A stretch of 60,856 nucleotides of DNA from an uncultured Xylophilus sp. (GTDB lineage Bacteria; Pseudomonadota; Gammaproteobacteria; Burkholderiales; Burkholderiaceae_C): assembly GCA_913776965.1 (NCBI GenBank), contig CAJYQL010000078.1, positions 1-60,856 on the forward strand, given 5' to 3'. Below are positions 8,375 to 17,235 of this stretch, piece after piece (the first letter of the stretch is position 1; each line of letters starts with the position of its first letter). Position numbers and translations under genes: made by a program. The notes under the pieces are model-generated. The model was not told the DNA's origin. It did not search any database and saw only the letters and a program-made list of their open reading frames with translations.

Positions 8375-8692
8375 TCAGCAGTTTTCTTTCAGCCGCTTGT
8401 CGTGCGCGGGATCGGTGACCCGGCCCTGGCCATGGCTGGCGTGGGACTGGCCGCTCTTCTTGTCCATGTCCTTCGCCATGCCCTTGTCCATCGATTTGTC
8501 CGTGGACTTGGCCATGCCCTTGTCCATCTTGCTGTCCATCGCCTTGCCGCTGTCGCGCTGCATGGACATGCCGGCTTCGGCGCGGTCGCTGCCCTTGTGG
8601 GCCTGGGCCTTTCCGCCCTGGTTTTCCTTCAGACGGCCGTCGGTCGACGGATCTGTGACGCGGCCCTGACCGTGGTTGTCGTTCTTCTTCAT
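8375..8692 (-). CDS. Small highly charged Lys/Met/Asp repeat protein
   Basis: A 105-residue hydrophilic protein without signal peptide or hydrophobic segment. Nearly identical boxes bracket it: HGQGRVTDPSTDGRLKEN near the N-terminus and HGQGRVTDPAHDKRLKEN at the C-terminus. Between them is a degenerate run of MDKGMAK / TDKSMDK-type heptads rich in Lys, Asp and Met. An AGGAG Shine-Dalgarno precedes the ATG at 8692, and a terminator follows the stop. The composition recalls LEA-like or other stress-protective disordered proteins, or a metal buffer; no function is assigned. Confidence 0.75.
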   Translation of the reverse strand: MKKNDNHGQGRVTDPSTDGRLKENQGGKAQAHKGSDRAEAGMSMQRDSGKAMDSKMDKGMAKSTDKSMDKGMAKDMDKKSGQSHASHGQGRVTDPAHDKRLKENC

Positions 8693-8930
8693 GGTGTGCT
8701 CCTGAGGGTGTGTGTGGGTGAAAGAAGTGCCGGCGATCTGCCTGTGCACTGGGGTCATCTTTCACGTCGCTACCCAGCCGGATGTGTCGAGCCGTTCTGC
8801 CGATTTGCCCGCCTTCCACGGTGCGGCGCCTGCGCGTTTGCACAACCCGCAACATCCGCAACCTCCGGAGGCAAACGCATCCTGCGCGCCTCTTGCGTAC
8901 CCACACACCTCGCCCGAAAACGCCTACACC

Positions 8931-8962
8931 GCAGCGTTTTCGCACCCTGCTGAAAACGCTGC
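8931..8962. terminator. Long hairpin 3' of the response-regulator gene
   Basis: GCAGCGTTTTC (8931-8941) and GAAAACGCTGC (8952-8962) form a perfect 11-bp stem with a 10-base loop, 13 bases past the regulator's stop codon. There is no clear U tract, so it may be a processing or stability hairpin rather than an intrinsic terminator. The rest of the 8693-8975 gap shows no gene. Confidence 0.5.
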
Positions 8963-8975
8963 AGTGACGCGCCTA

Positions 8976-9662
8976 TCAGGCCAGCGACAGTTGCGCACGG
9001 AACAGGTAGCCGACCCGCGACTGCGACTGCAACGGCACCACCACCGGCGTCGCCCGTTCGATGCGGCGGCGCAGCCGGTAGATCGTGGCGTGCAGGGTGT
9101 TGTCGGACTCCGCTTCGTCGGTGTGGCCGAGCCGCTGGCGCAGCGTGGCCCGCGCCACGGTGCCGCCGGCGGCTTCGACGAAGCACTCCATCACCGCGAG
9201 GTCCTTGTCGCTCAGCGAGATGCGGGTGCCGTCGGGCGCGACCAGTTCGCTCGCATGCCGGTCGAGCTTCCAGCTGTTGTGCTGTTCGCGGGCGGCCACC
9301 ACGCGGCGGTACACCGCCTCGACCGCCAGCGCGACCTGCTCGAAGCGCACCGGCTTAGCGAGGTACATGTCGGCACCCGCGGTCAGCACTTCCTCGAACA
9401 CCGCCGGCGCCAGCCGGCCGGACACGACCAGCACGCCCGCGGTACTGCGGCGGCGCAGGATCTTGATCAGGTCCAGGCCGTCCACGCCGGGCAGCATCAG
9501 GTCGAAGATGTAGAAGTCGAAGCTGTAGGGCGTCTGGGCCGCCAGCAGGTCGTTGCTGTCGCCGAAGACCTGCACCGCGATGCCGCGCTGGCGAAGATAC
9601 TGGCTCAGGAATTCGGAAAACTCGGCATCGTCGTCGACGAGCGCCAGGGTCGAAGGCATCAT
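8976..9662 (-). CDS. OmpR-type response regulator
   Basis: A 228-residue two-domain regulator. The receiver domain has acidic residues DDD at 10-12, the phosphoacceptor Asp in FDLMLPGVDG and the conserved Lys in LAKPV. The winged helix includes LSDKDLAVMECFVEAAGG and DNTLHATIYRLRRRIER, then a wing RVGYLFRA. An AGGAGG lies upstream of two adjacent ATG codons (9662, 9659). The kinase at 6209 is the nearest candidate partner. The DNA-binding domain is OmpR-like but divergent. Confidence 0.92.
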   Translation of the reverse strand: MMPSTLALVDDDAEFSEFLSQYLRQRGIAVQVFGDSNDLLAAQTPYSFDFYIFDLMLPGVDGLDLIKILRRRSTAGVLVVSGRLAPAVFEEVLTAGADMYLAKPVRFEQVALAVEAVYRRVVAAREQHNSWKLDRHASELVAPDGTRISLSDKDLAVMECFVEAAGGTVARATLRQRLGHTDEAESDNTLHATIYRLRRRIERATPVVVPLQSQSRVGYLFRAQLSLA

Positions 9663-9972
9663 GCCGCGCGCCCTCCTGCAGCGCGTTGCGCCGCAAGGTG
9701 TCCGCCGTCGGCGTGGGGGTGGATCTCCTCCTGCATATCAACTTTCCTCGGTACCTGTGTCATTAATGATCGAATAGGTCACATGCCGCGAAGCCATGAT
9801 GCGAAAAGCGAATAAAACTGCTTTTCTGACCTGCAACAGCGGCCAAAACCTGTCTTTTGACGTGGACTGATTGTCGGGCAACCCGACAGGACCGTGCACC
9901 ATCATGTACCGAGATGCGATGCCGCAGCATTCCGGGCGGATGCTGTGCGGACAGGGCCCGGATGGCCCTCGG
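9663..9972. other. 310-bp intergenic region with a TGTCGGG palindrome
   Basis: No gene is visible. The left half is the upstream region of the response regulator and is relatively AT-rich around 9750-9830. At 9872-9888 TGTCGGG-CAA-CCCGACA forms a perfect 7-bp inverted repeat with a 3-base centre. No neighbouring regulator gene points to its ligand. Confidence 0.6.
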
Positions 9973-10728
9973 TCAGCCGAGCCAGCGGGTGAAGTCGGCA
10001 ACCGTCTCGCGCGGCGTGCGCAGCGTGTTCACCGGCGCATCCCCATCCGCATGACCCAGCGCCATGCCGCAGACGAGCATCTCGTGGTCCCCGGCGCCCA
10101 CCTGCGGCAGCACCACGGTCTCGAAGCGGTTCCAGGCGGCCTGCGGACAGGTGTGCAGTCCGCGGGCCCGCGCGGCCAGCATGATGCTCTGCAGGAACAT
10201 GCCGTAGTCGAGCAGCGCGCCGCGGCCGAGCGCCCGGTCGACGGTGAAGATCAGCCCGACCGGGGCGTCGAAGAACCGGAAGTTGCGGCCGTGCTGCGCA
10301 TGCATCGCCTGCTTGTCGCCGCGGCCGATGCCGAGCAGGCCGTACAGGCTCCAGCCATTCTGCCGCCGCCGGTCCAGATATGGCGAGAACCACTGCTCCG
10401 GGTAGTAGTCGTAGGCCGGCCGGTAGGCCTCGCCCAACGCCGGGTCGGCCGCGATCGCGTCGTGCAGGGCGCACACCGTATCCACCAGCCGGTCGCGGCT
10501 CGCGCCCTGCAGCACGTAGACCTTCCACGGCTGGATGTTGCTGCCGGAGCCGGCGCGCGCGGCGACCGCCAGGATCTGCTCCAGCACCGCCTGCGGCACC
10601 GGGTCCGGTCGAAAGGCGCGCACCGACTGGCGGCTGAGCAGGGCGGCATCGACGCTCGCCGGATCGGCGATGACGGTGCCGACGGGCAGGGGTCCGGCGG
10701 GGGGATCGGGCAGGGCGGCGGCGGTCAT
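9973..10728 (-). CDS. Nitroreductase-family flavoprotein
   Basis: A 251-residue FMN-dependent oxidoreductase with the N-terminal nitroreductase pattern SRQSVRAFRPDPVPQAVLEQIL, GSGSNIQPWKVYVL, and the C-terminal PQVGAGDHEMLVCGMALG. Such enzymes reduce nitroaromatics, quinones or enoates with NAD(P)H; the physiological substrate is not indicated. The start codon overlaps the stop of the upstream DUF2254 gene by four bases (ATGA), so the pair is translationally coupled. Confidence 0.93.
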   Translation of the reverse strand: MTAAALPDPPAGPLPVGTVIADPASVDAALLSRQSVRAFRPDPVPQAVLEQILAVAARAGSGSNIQPWKVYVLQGASRDRLVDTVCALHDAIAADPALGEAYRPAYDYYPEQWFSPYLDRRRQNGWSLYGLLGIGRGDKQAMHAQHGRNFRFFDAPVGLIFTVDRALGRGALLDYGMFLQSIMLAARARGLHTCPQAAWNRFETVVLPQVGAGDHEMLVCGMALGHADGDAPVNTLRTPRETVADFTRWLG

Positions 10729-12023
10729 GGCACGGCAGTGTGCCCGGAGGGCTGCGGCTCCGCTGCCGCCGACGCGGCAGCACCGGCCGCCGCCTGCAGC
10801 AGCGACAGCTCTTCCGGCAGCAGCCCCGCCTGGCCGGCGCGGGCGAGCGCATAACGCGCCATCGCCTCGGCCGCGGCCGCGAACGGCGGATGGCCCAGGC
10901 GCCGGACCGAGCCGAGCGCCCGCTGCAGCGCGATGCCCACCTCCACCGCCGGAGCGCCGTAACGGGCCAGCGGCGCGAACACGTCCTCGACCAGCCCGGC
11001 ATCACGCAGCGCGGGCGCACTGACGCGGTCGAACAGCACTTCCGGCGGCGCGGCCGCCTGCGCACGGCGGCCTTCGGCCCAGACCGCCAGCGTGCGGACC
11101 GCCGCGGCCGTCACGTCGAGCGCGGTGCCCGGATCGTTCACCGACGCCGACATCGCCCGCGCCGCGATCTCGCCCATCACCACCATGCCGAAGCGCGGAT
11201 CGTGGTCGAAGCTGCGGCTGGTGCCGACCAGCACCGCATCGGCAATCGCCTGGCGGGCGGCGTCGTCGAACGGCCGGTCGCCGGTCACCAGCACCACCGA
11301 CGGCTCGACGAACGCGCCCGGCAGCACATGCAGGTGCAGCCTGCAACCGGCGGCCTCGGCATGCCGCTGCAGCAGGTCCATCGACACATGCTGGACGAAG
11401 CCGGTGGCGGCGGCCTGCAGCGCATGGGCGCCGCGCTCGCCCTCGGCCTGCGGACGTCCGCCGAGATGGGGCTTGTCGAGGCGCTGGCGCATCGCATCGG
11501 CGGTGGCGAGCTCCACCCGCCGGATCGTCTCGCCCAGCCGGCCGAGCACCGACAGGTAGTCGATCCAGCGCAGCAGCACCACGACCACCACCGCCAGCAT
11601 CACCAGGGTAAAGCCGAACAGCACCAGCCGGCCGCCGTCGCCGTAGACATGGGCATGCAGCCCGACCAGCGCGATCACGCTGTAGAGAAAAGCGCCGACG
11701 AAGGCGGCGAGCGTGTTCTGGATCGTCGTGTCCTCGATCAGCAGCTGCGCCGCGCGCGGCGTGGCGGTGCTGCTGACGGCAGAAAACGACGACACCATGG
11801 TGGTGGCCGAGAAGATCGCCACCGTCAGCATGCTGGAAGCGAGGATGTTGAGCAGGCTGTCGATCGAATCGGAGCCTAGCTGGGTCGCCACGTCTCGCGG
11901 GATGGCCGGGCCGAGAAGGGCTGCCAGCGCGACCGCCAGCACTGCGAACAGCGAAAACAGCGCGCAGCGCCACCAGGTCTTGCGGACCAGCTTCTGCAGC
12001 AGGTAGCGGAATTTTTCGGACAC
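10725..12023 (-). CDS. DUF2254 family inner-membrane protein
   Basis: A 432-residue protein. Four hydrophobic helices lie in the first 150 residues (ALFSLFAVLAVALAALLGP; the ILASSMLTVAIFS region; AAFVGAFLYSVIALVGL; LVLFGFTLVMLAVVVVVLL), followed by a large cytosolic domain with DRPFDDAARQAIADAVLVG and SASVNDPGTALDV, the hallmark DUF2254 motif. No function is established. The gene is coupled to the nitroreductase and lies 25 bp downstream of the SDR gene, suggesting a three-gene unit. Confidence 0.9.
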   Translation of the reverse strand: MSEKFRYLLQKLVRKTWWRCALFSLFAVLAVALAALLGPAIPRDVATQLGSDSIDSLLNILASSMLTVAIFSATTMVSSFSAVSSTATPRAAQLLIEDTTIQNTLAAFVGAFLYSVIALVGLHAHVYGDGGRLVLFGFTLVMLAVVVVVLLRWIDYLSVLGRLGETIRRVELATADAMRQRLDKPHLGGRPQAEGERGAHALQAAATGFVQHVSMDLLQRHAEAAGCRLHLHVLPGAFVEPSVVLVTGDRPFDDAARQAIADAVLVGTSRSFDHDPRFGMVVMGEIAARAMSASVNDPGTALDVTAAAVRTLAVWAEGRRAQAAAPPEVLFDRVSAPALRDAGLVEDVFAPLARYGAPAVEVGIALQRALGSVRRLGHPPFAAAAEAMARYALARAGQAGLLPEELSLLQAAAGAAASAAAEPQPSGHTAVP

Positions 12024-12048
12024 GGCGCCTTCCGCGGGGCGGTGCCGT

Positions 12049-13047
12049 TCAGCGGCCCCGGCGCTGCCAGGCCCAGAGCGCGCAGGCCAAACCGACCGCG
12101 GCTAGGCCGGCACCCGCCGCGGTCAGGCCGGCCTGGCCCTCGCGGTGCCCGCCGTCGACCGCATTGCCGCGCGAGGCGCCGTAGAGGTTGCCGTCGGTGA
12201 TCGGCGCCGGCGTGCTGCGGCGCAGAGCCCAGTCGATGAACGCGCGCATCGTGCGGCCGACCAGCCGGGGTGCCAGCGCGTAGGCGATACGGCCGGGCAG
12301 GGCCGGCGCCCCGATCCAGGTCACGTCGCGCGGGCGGTCGCACAGCCGCACAATCGCTTCGGCTACGCGGCGTGGGTCGATCAGCGGTGGCGGCGGACGC
12401 AGCGTGCGGCCGGTGTAGTTGGCCCCGTGCGCCAGGCCCGGCGTATCGACGAAGGTGGGCGCGACGTCGCAGATGTGCACGTCGCGCAGGTCCGACACCT
12501 CGCTGCGCAGCGCTTCGGACAGGCCCCGCACGCCGAACTTGCTCGCCACGTACGCAGCGGCGTACGGGGTGGGGATCCAGCCGCCGAGCGAGATCATGTT
12601 GACCAGCAGACCGTGCCGCTGCGCGCGGAAATGCGGCATCGCTGCATGGCAGCCGTTCAGGTGGCCGAGCAGGTTGCATTCCAGCACCCGCTTGTGCGCC
12701 TCGGCAGGCGTGTCCTCGAAGCGGCCGACGGCGCCCACGCCGACACCGTTGACCCAGACGTCGATACGGCCGAAGCGCGCCAGTGCTGCATCGGCCAGCG
12801 CCTTCATCGCACCGGCATCGGCCACGTCCGTCGGCACCGCGAGCACCGGCACGCCGGCGCGTTCGCAGGCCATCGACACCGGCTCGAGCGATTCGGCTGA
12901 CCGCGAAGCCAACACCAGTGCGGCGCCGTGCCGCGCGAAAGCCAGCGCCGTGGCCCGCCCGATGCCGCTGGACGCGCCGGTCAGCACGACCACGCGGCGC
13001 GGCGAGGCGGTGGAGAGGGGGGCGTCGTCGGACGGAGCGGGACTCAT
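12049..13047 (-). CDS. Short-chain dehydrogenase/reductase with C-terminal hydrophobic anchor
   Basis: A 332-residue SDR. The Rossmann motif is TGASSGIGRATALAFARHG, the catalytic Tyr and Lys are in YVASKFG, and a Ser is in MISLGG. The canonical NNAG is replaced by VNGVGVG. Beyond the roughly 250-residue core a C-terminal tail ends in a hydrophobic segment (LTAAGAGLAAVGLACALWAWQ), so the enzyme is probably membrane-tethered. It heads the run SDR-DUF2254-nitroreductase on the minus strand. Confidence 0.92.
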   Translation of the reverse strand: MSPAPSDDAPLSTASPRRVVVLTGASSGIGRATALAFARHGAALVLASRSAESLEPVSMACERAGVPVLAVPTDVADAGAMKALADAALARFGRIDVWVNGVGVGAVGRFEDTPAEAHKRVLECNLLGHLNGCHAAMPHFRAQRHGLLVNMISLGGWIPTPYAAAYVASKFGVRGLSEALRSEVSDLRDVHICDVAPTFVDTPGLAHGANYTGRTLRPPPPLIDPRRVAEAIVRLCDRPRDVTWIGAPALPGRIAYALAPRLVGRTMRAFIDWALRRSTPAPITDGNLYGASRGNAVDGGHREGQAGLTAAGAGLAAVGLACALWAWQRRGR

Positions 13048-13188
13048 GGATCGGATCCTTCGTGTGGAATGAGTTGATGGATCCGTCGTTGTAGGACGGC
13101 GCGTGCACGCCGCGGCGTAGGACGATGCCTTGCGGGGCAGTGCGCGCGGCCCGCCACCCCGGGGCGCGCACTTCGCGCAGGACGGGCT

Positions 13189-13893
13189 TCAGCCGCGGTG
13201 CGGGATGTCCAGGCCGCGCACCACGGCCGGCCGCGCGACGAAGGCGTCGAGCACCCGCTGCACGTTCGCGAAGGCATCGAAGCCGACCAGCTCGTGCGCG
13301 CCGTAGAAGCCCACCAGGTTGCGCACCCAGGGGAACACGGCGATGTCGGCGATGGTGTATTCCGCGCCCATGATCCAGTCGCGACCCTCCAGCCGGCGGT
13401 CGAGCACGCCGAGCAGGCGGCGGGATTCGTCCACGTAGCGGTCGCGCGGGCGCTTGTCCTCGAAGTCCTTGCCGGCAAACTTGTGGAAGAAGCCGAGCTG
13501 GCCGAACATCGGCCCGACCCCGCCCATCTGCCACATCAGCCATTGCAGCGTCTCGTAGCGGGCGGCCGGGTCGGCGGGCAGCAGCCGGCCGGTCTTCTCG
13601 GCGAGGTACACCAGGATCGCGCCGGATTCGAACAGCGCCAGCGGCGCGCCGCCCGGACCGGCGGGATCGAGGATCGCCGGGATCTTGTTGTTCGGATTGA
13701 GCGACAGGAATTCGGGCGAAGTCTGGTCGTTGCGGCCGAAGTCGACGAGGTGCACCTCGTAGGGCAGCCCGATCTCTTCCAGCGCGATGGACACCTTCAC
13801 GCCGTTGGGCGTGGGCAGGGAGTACAGCTGCAGCCGGTCCGGATGCTGCGCAGGCCACTTGGCGGTGATCGAAAAGGCGGACAGGTCGTTCAT
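13189..13893 (-). CDS. YghU/YfcG-like glutathione-dependent disulfide-bond oxidoreductase
   Basis: A 234-residue GST of the Nu class. The N-terminus has LQLYSLPTPNGVKVSIALEE, with the Thr-Pro-Asn motif that activates glutathione in YfcG/YghU. NPNNKIPAILDP and the FESGAILVYLAEKTG segment follow, and the helical domain contains IADIAVFPWVRN. Members reduce disulfides and peroxides using two glutathiones. It is separated from the SDR by a 141-bp gap holding two GTAGGACG motifs. Confidence 0.92.
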   Translation of the reverse strand: MNDLSAFSITAKWPAQHPDRLQLYSLPTPNGVKVSIALEEIGLPYEVHLVDFGRNDQTSPEFLSLNPNNKIPAILDPAGPGGAPLALFESGAILVYLAEKTGRLLPADPAARYETLQWLMWQMGGVGPMFGQLGFFHKFAGKDFEDKRPRDRYVDESRRLLGVLDRRLEGRDWIMGAEYTIADIAVFPWVRNLVGFYGAHELVGFDAFANVQRVLDAFVARPAVVRGLDIPHRG

Positions 13894-13946
13894 GGTCGTC
13901 GGTTCCTCGAAAAAAGGGGGATGCGGAAGGGCAGTCGGTGCGCCGA

Positions 13947-14522
13947 TCAGACCACGCCCTGGACCAGCCCGAGCGCCCGGGCTTCCTGCGCCTCCAGATA
14001 CCAGTCGGACTGGCCGATGCGGGCCATCAGTTCGTCGATCGTCAGCTGGGTGCCCTCCACCAGCACGGCGAAGGCGCGGCGCTCCATCTCGCGGGCGCTC
14101 TCGATCTCGGCCAGCGTGTCGCGCACCAGCGCCTCCATGCCGCGCATCGCGCCCTTGAGTTCCAGCGTCTTGTCGAGCCGGCGCTCGTGGATCAGCAGCA
14201 TGCAGTGCTCGGTGAGCCAGCGACGGTCGGGTGCGAAGGCCGACATGATGGTCACGCCGGCGGAATAGACGACCGACTTGCCGACGAAGTGCAGATCGGC
14301 GCCGAAACGCTCGCGCGCCAGGATCAGGTCGGTGGCGATGCGGCGGCCGGTCTCGGCATCGCCGCCGGTGGTGGTCAGCTCGACCAGCACCGGGCCGGCT
14401 GGGCTGCCGAGGGCGGTGTCGAGCTGCTGCAGGAAGTTGTTCAGCATCGCATCGTCGACCTTGCCGTGGAGGCGGATCTGCGGCTGTCGGAGGAGGTTGG
14501 CGGGAAGCATGGCAGGGCCCAT
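13947..14522 (-). CDS. ClpP-like (S14/crotonase-fold) serine protease
   Basis: A 191-residue ClpP-fold protein. The nucleophile Ser is probably Ser87 in SVVYSAGVTIMSA and the His is His112 in LLIHER. An N-terminal strand (RLHGKVDDAMLNNFLQQLD) and the glycine turn VELTTTGGDAETG match the ClpP handle region. It diverges from housekeeping ClpP and sits without clpX, so it is probably an orphan paralogue. Alternative start ATG codons lie at 14522 and 14510. Confidence 0.8.
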   Translation of the reverse strand: MGPAMLPANLLRQPQIRLHGKVDDAMLNNFLQQLDTALGSPAGPVLVELTTTGGDAETGRRIATDLILARERFGADLHFVGKSVVYSAGVTIMSAFAPDRRWLTEHCMLLIHERRLDKTLELKGAMRGMEALVRDTLAEIESAREMERRAFAVLVEGTQLTIDELMARIGQSDWYLEAQEARALGLVQGVV

Positions 14523-14709
14523 CGGTGGAGGAAAGACGCGGAGTATTTGATGCAGTGGGCGGACACTACCGTCATTAATCGAAATTCCGCTCTCGTCCTA
14601 CAGCACAGTCGTGGCGCGGGCCTTGCGCGGGCTGTCGGCTGACAGGCGTCTGCGTCGCAGCGCTGTGGCCGGGCGCGGCACCGTCGGCGATGCTCGGTAG
14701 TCTCTGCCA

Positions 14710-15810
14710 ATGCCGCACCGAACCGCCATGCCCGTTGCTTCCGCCACCGTGCCGACCGACGCCGACGACGCCCCGCCGCCGCCGCTGCACGGTGTGCGGG
14801 AGCTGCCGGGGGTGACGGTCGAGAGCTACAGCCTGCCGGTCCTCGACCATGCGGACGGCTCCTTCTTCGGCGACCGCGCGAGCCGGCGCGCCTTCGGCTG
14901 GATGCTCGATGCGTGGCGGGGCGTATTTGCCGACATCGCCGGCAAGGACGCGCTCGGCGTCCGGCCGACCGCCGACATTCCGAAGGACCGGCTCGATGCG
15001 CTGCTGGCCGCCAACGGGCCGGCCGCCGCCACGATCCGCGCTGCCTGCGAGGACTATGCGCTGCAGCTGGTGGCGGTCGTGCGGCGCTTCCAGCGGCAGA
15101 AGAGCTGGAAGCAGGTCGAGCGGGTGGTGATCGGCGGCGGTTTCCAGGAAAGTGCGGTCGGCGAGCATGCGATCGGCCGCGCCGCCGAACTGCTGGCCGA
15201 GGCGCGGGCCGGCGTGTCGCTGCGCACGCTGCACCACCATGCGGACGAGGGTGGCCTGATCGGCTGGCTGCACATCGCGCCGCCGGAGGTGCTGCAGGAC
15301 CACGACGGCCTGCTGGCGGTGGACATCGGCGGCACCAACGTGCGCTGCGGCATCGTGCGGGTGCGCGGCCACGGCCCCGACCTAACCCGGGCCGAGGTGC
15401 TGGCCCACGACAAGTGGACCCATGCTGACGACGAGGACGTGCAGCGCCGCCACCATGTGGTGGAAGGGATCGCCGACATGCTGGAGCGCACGATCCGCGA
15501 AGCCCGCGGCGACGGCGTGACGCTTGCGCCGTACGTCGGCATCGGCTGCCCGGGCACGGTCGAGCCCGACGGCACGCTGTCGGCCGGCGCGCAGAACCTG
15601 CCGGGCAATTGGGAGAGCAGCCGTTTCCACCTGCCGCGCGAGCTGTGCGCCCTGCTGCCGAAGATCGCCGGCCGGACCACGCAGGTCCGGCTGCACAACG
15701 ACGCAGTGGTGCAGGGCCTGTCCGAGCTGCCCTACATGCGCGACGTGAAACGCTGGGGCGTGCTGACCGTCGGCACCGGCCTGGGCAACGCGAGCTTCAC
15801 GAACCGCTGA
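14710..15810 (+). CDS. ROK-family sugar kinase-like protein
   Basis: A 366-residue protein whose C-terminal half has the ASKHA kinase elements: phosphate-1 DIGGTNVRCGIVRV, then a GIGCPGTVEPDG loop and a terminal GTGLGNASF glycine motif. The N-terminal 190 residues are unusual for a ROK kinase and include IGGGFQESAVGEHAIGRAAELL. The usual HxCxCGRxGC zinc motif of many ROK members is not seen. It is probably a glucokinase-like enzyme, but the substrate is not shown. The last 14 bases overlap the ClC gene tail to tail. Confidence 0.75.
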   Translation: MPHRTAMPVASATVPTDADDAPPPPLHGVRELPGVTVESYSLPVLDHADGSFFGDRASRRAFGWMLDAWRGVFADIAGKDALGVRPTADIPKDRLDALLAANGPAAATIRAACEDYALQLVAVVRRFQRQKSWKQVERVVIGGGFQESAVGEHAIGRAAELLAEARAGVSLRTLHHHADEGGLIGWLHIAPPEVLQDHDGLLAVDIGGTNVRCGIVRVRGHGPDLTRAEVLAHDKWTHADDEDVQRRHHVVEGIADMLERTIREARGDGVTLAPYVGIGCPGTVEPDGTLSAGAQNLPGNWESSRFHLPRELCALLPKIAGRTTQVRLHNDAVVQGLSELPYMRDVKRWGVLTVGTGLGNASFTNR

Positions 15811-17188
15811 CCGGCGGTGTCCGCGGTGGTGCCGGTGTATCCGACGGAGCCGCGTGCGGCGCCGCGGCGGCCCCGGGCGGCGGAGCGAGCGCCGCCAGCA
15901 TGTGCGCGGCCAGCGCTTCGTACAGCGGCCGGCTGATCATGCGCGACACCAGGCTGGCCAGCATCGCACAGGCCATCAGGCTCAGCACCATCGCATGGCC
16001 GTCGACCATCTCCATCACGATGATGAAGGCGGTCAGCGGCGCCTGCGTCACCGCCGCCAGGAAGCCGGCCATGCCCATCGCGATGAGGGCGGGGCCGAGC
16101 GCGGGGCCGGCGAACTGCGCGATGCCGTCGCCGATGCCCGCACCGATCGACAGCGACGGCGCGAAGATGCCACCGGGCACGCCGCACCAGGCGGTGAGCC
16201 AGGTCGCGACGAACTTGAGCAGGGTGTAGAGCGGCGTGAGTTCGTCGTGGCCGGCCAGCATCCGCTTGACCGCCTCGGAGCCGGCGCCGAAGGTGGCGCC
16301 GTCGGTCGCCAGGCCGATCACCGCCAGCGCCAGGCCGCCGGCGGCAGCGAAACGGACCGGCCAGCGGGCGCGCCAGCGGTTGAAGCGCTGCGGCGAGCCG
16401 GTGAGCGAGGCGATCATCAGCCGCGCGAACAGGCCGCCCGCCACGCCGCTGGCCAGCGCCACCAGCAGCCCCGGCCCGACCAGCGACCAGCCGAGCGGCG
16501 GCACGCGGATGATCCCGAAATAGCTCAGGTTGCCGAAGGCCGACACCGCCCCCAGACCGGCCAGCACGATGCCGGTGATGATCACGCCGCTGGCGCGCGC
16601 CTCCAGCCGGCCGGCGAGTTCCTCGATCGCGAATACCACGCCGGCCAGCGGCGCGTTGAAGGCCGCGGCGATGCCGGCGGCGCCGCCGGCGATCAGCAAT
16701 GCGCGGTGGTCGATCGTGCTGCCCGGCGACAGCCAGCGGCGCGCATGCTGCATCACCCCCGCGGCCACCTGCACCGACGGGCCTTCGCGGCCGATCGACA
16801 GGCCGCCCGCGAACCCTGCGGTGCACAGCCCGATCTTGGCGAAGCCGAGCCGCAGCGACACGAAGGCGCCGCGCCGCCCGGCCGGCATGTCCGAATCCAG
16901 CGCGGCCTTCACCTGCGGAATGCCGGAGCCGCCCGCGCCGGGGAACCAGCGCCGGGTGCACCAGACGATGCCCGCGGTCAGCAGCGGCGTCCAGAGCAGC
17001 ACCGCCCAGGGCGCGCCGTGGTGCAGCTGCTCGAAGCCGGCGAAGGCCCATTCGGCCAGCAGCGTGAACGCCACCACGCACAGGCCCGACGCCACCGCGT
17101 AGCCGAGCACGATCGCGCGGTCGAGCCAGACGCGCACGCTGGAAAACTCGGCGCGCAGGTTCTGGAAGAAATTGGGTTCCTGGTGCAT
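15797..17188 (-). CDS. ClC-family voltage-gated chloride channel/antiporter
   Basis: A 463-residue integral membrane protein with ClC selectivity-filter motifs: GAGGSGIPQVK, GLSIGREGPSVQVAAGV, and GVPGGIFAPSLSIGAGIGDG. The GREGP glutamate is the external gating Glu, and about ten hydrophobic helices surround these. A Pro/Ala-rich cytoplasmic tail without CBS domains ends the protein. The ATG at 17188 sets a plausible short cytosolic N-terminus. It is encoded beside, but not clearly in one operon with, the Bug gene. Confidence 0.94.
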   Translation of the reverse strand: MHQEPNFFQNLRAEFSSVRVWLDRAIVLGYAVASGLCVVAFTLLAEWAFAGFEQLHHGAPWAVLLWTPLLTAGIVWCTRRWFPGAGGSGIPQVKAALDSDMPAGRRGAFVSLRLGFAKIGLCTAGFAGGLSIGREGPSVQVAAGVMQHARRWLSPGSTIDHRALLIAGGAAGIAAAFNAPLAGVVFAIEELAGRLEARASGVIITGIVLAGLGAVSAFGNLSYFGIIRVPPLGWSLVGPGLLVALASGVAGGLFARLMIASLTGSPQRFNRWRARWPVRFAAAGGLALAVIGLATDGATFGAGSEAVKRMLAGHDELTPLYTLLKFVATWLTAWCGVPGGIFAPSLSIGAGIGDGIAQFAGPALGPALIAMGMAGFLAAVTQAPLTAFIIVMEMVDGHAMVLSLMACAMLASLVSRMISRPLYEALAAHMLAALAPPPGAAAAPHAAPSDTPAPPRTPPVSGS

Positions 17189-17235
17189 CTGCCGGGATTC
17201 TCCGCCCGGCGTAGGCGATCCAGGCAACTGAATGG

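Noticed and set aside
9758-14580. Shared GTCATTAAT near 9758 and 14570
   Set aside because: The match is short and without a common context; not enough to claim a regulatory site.
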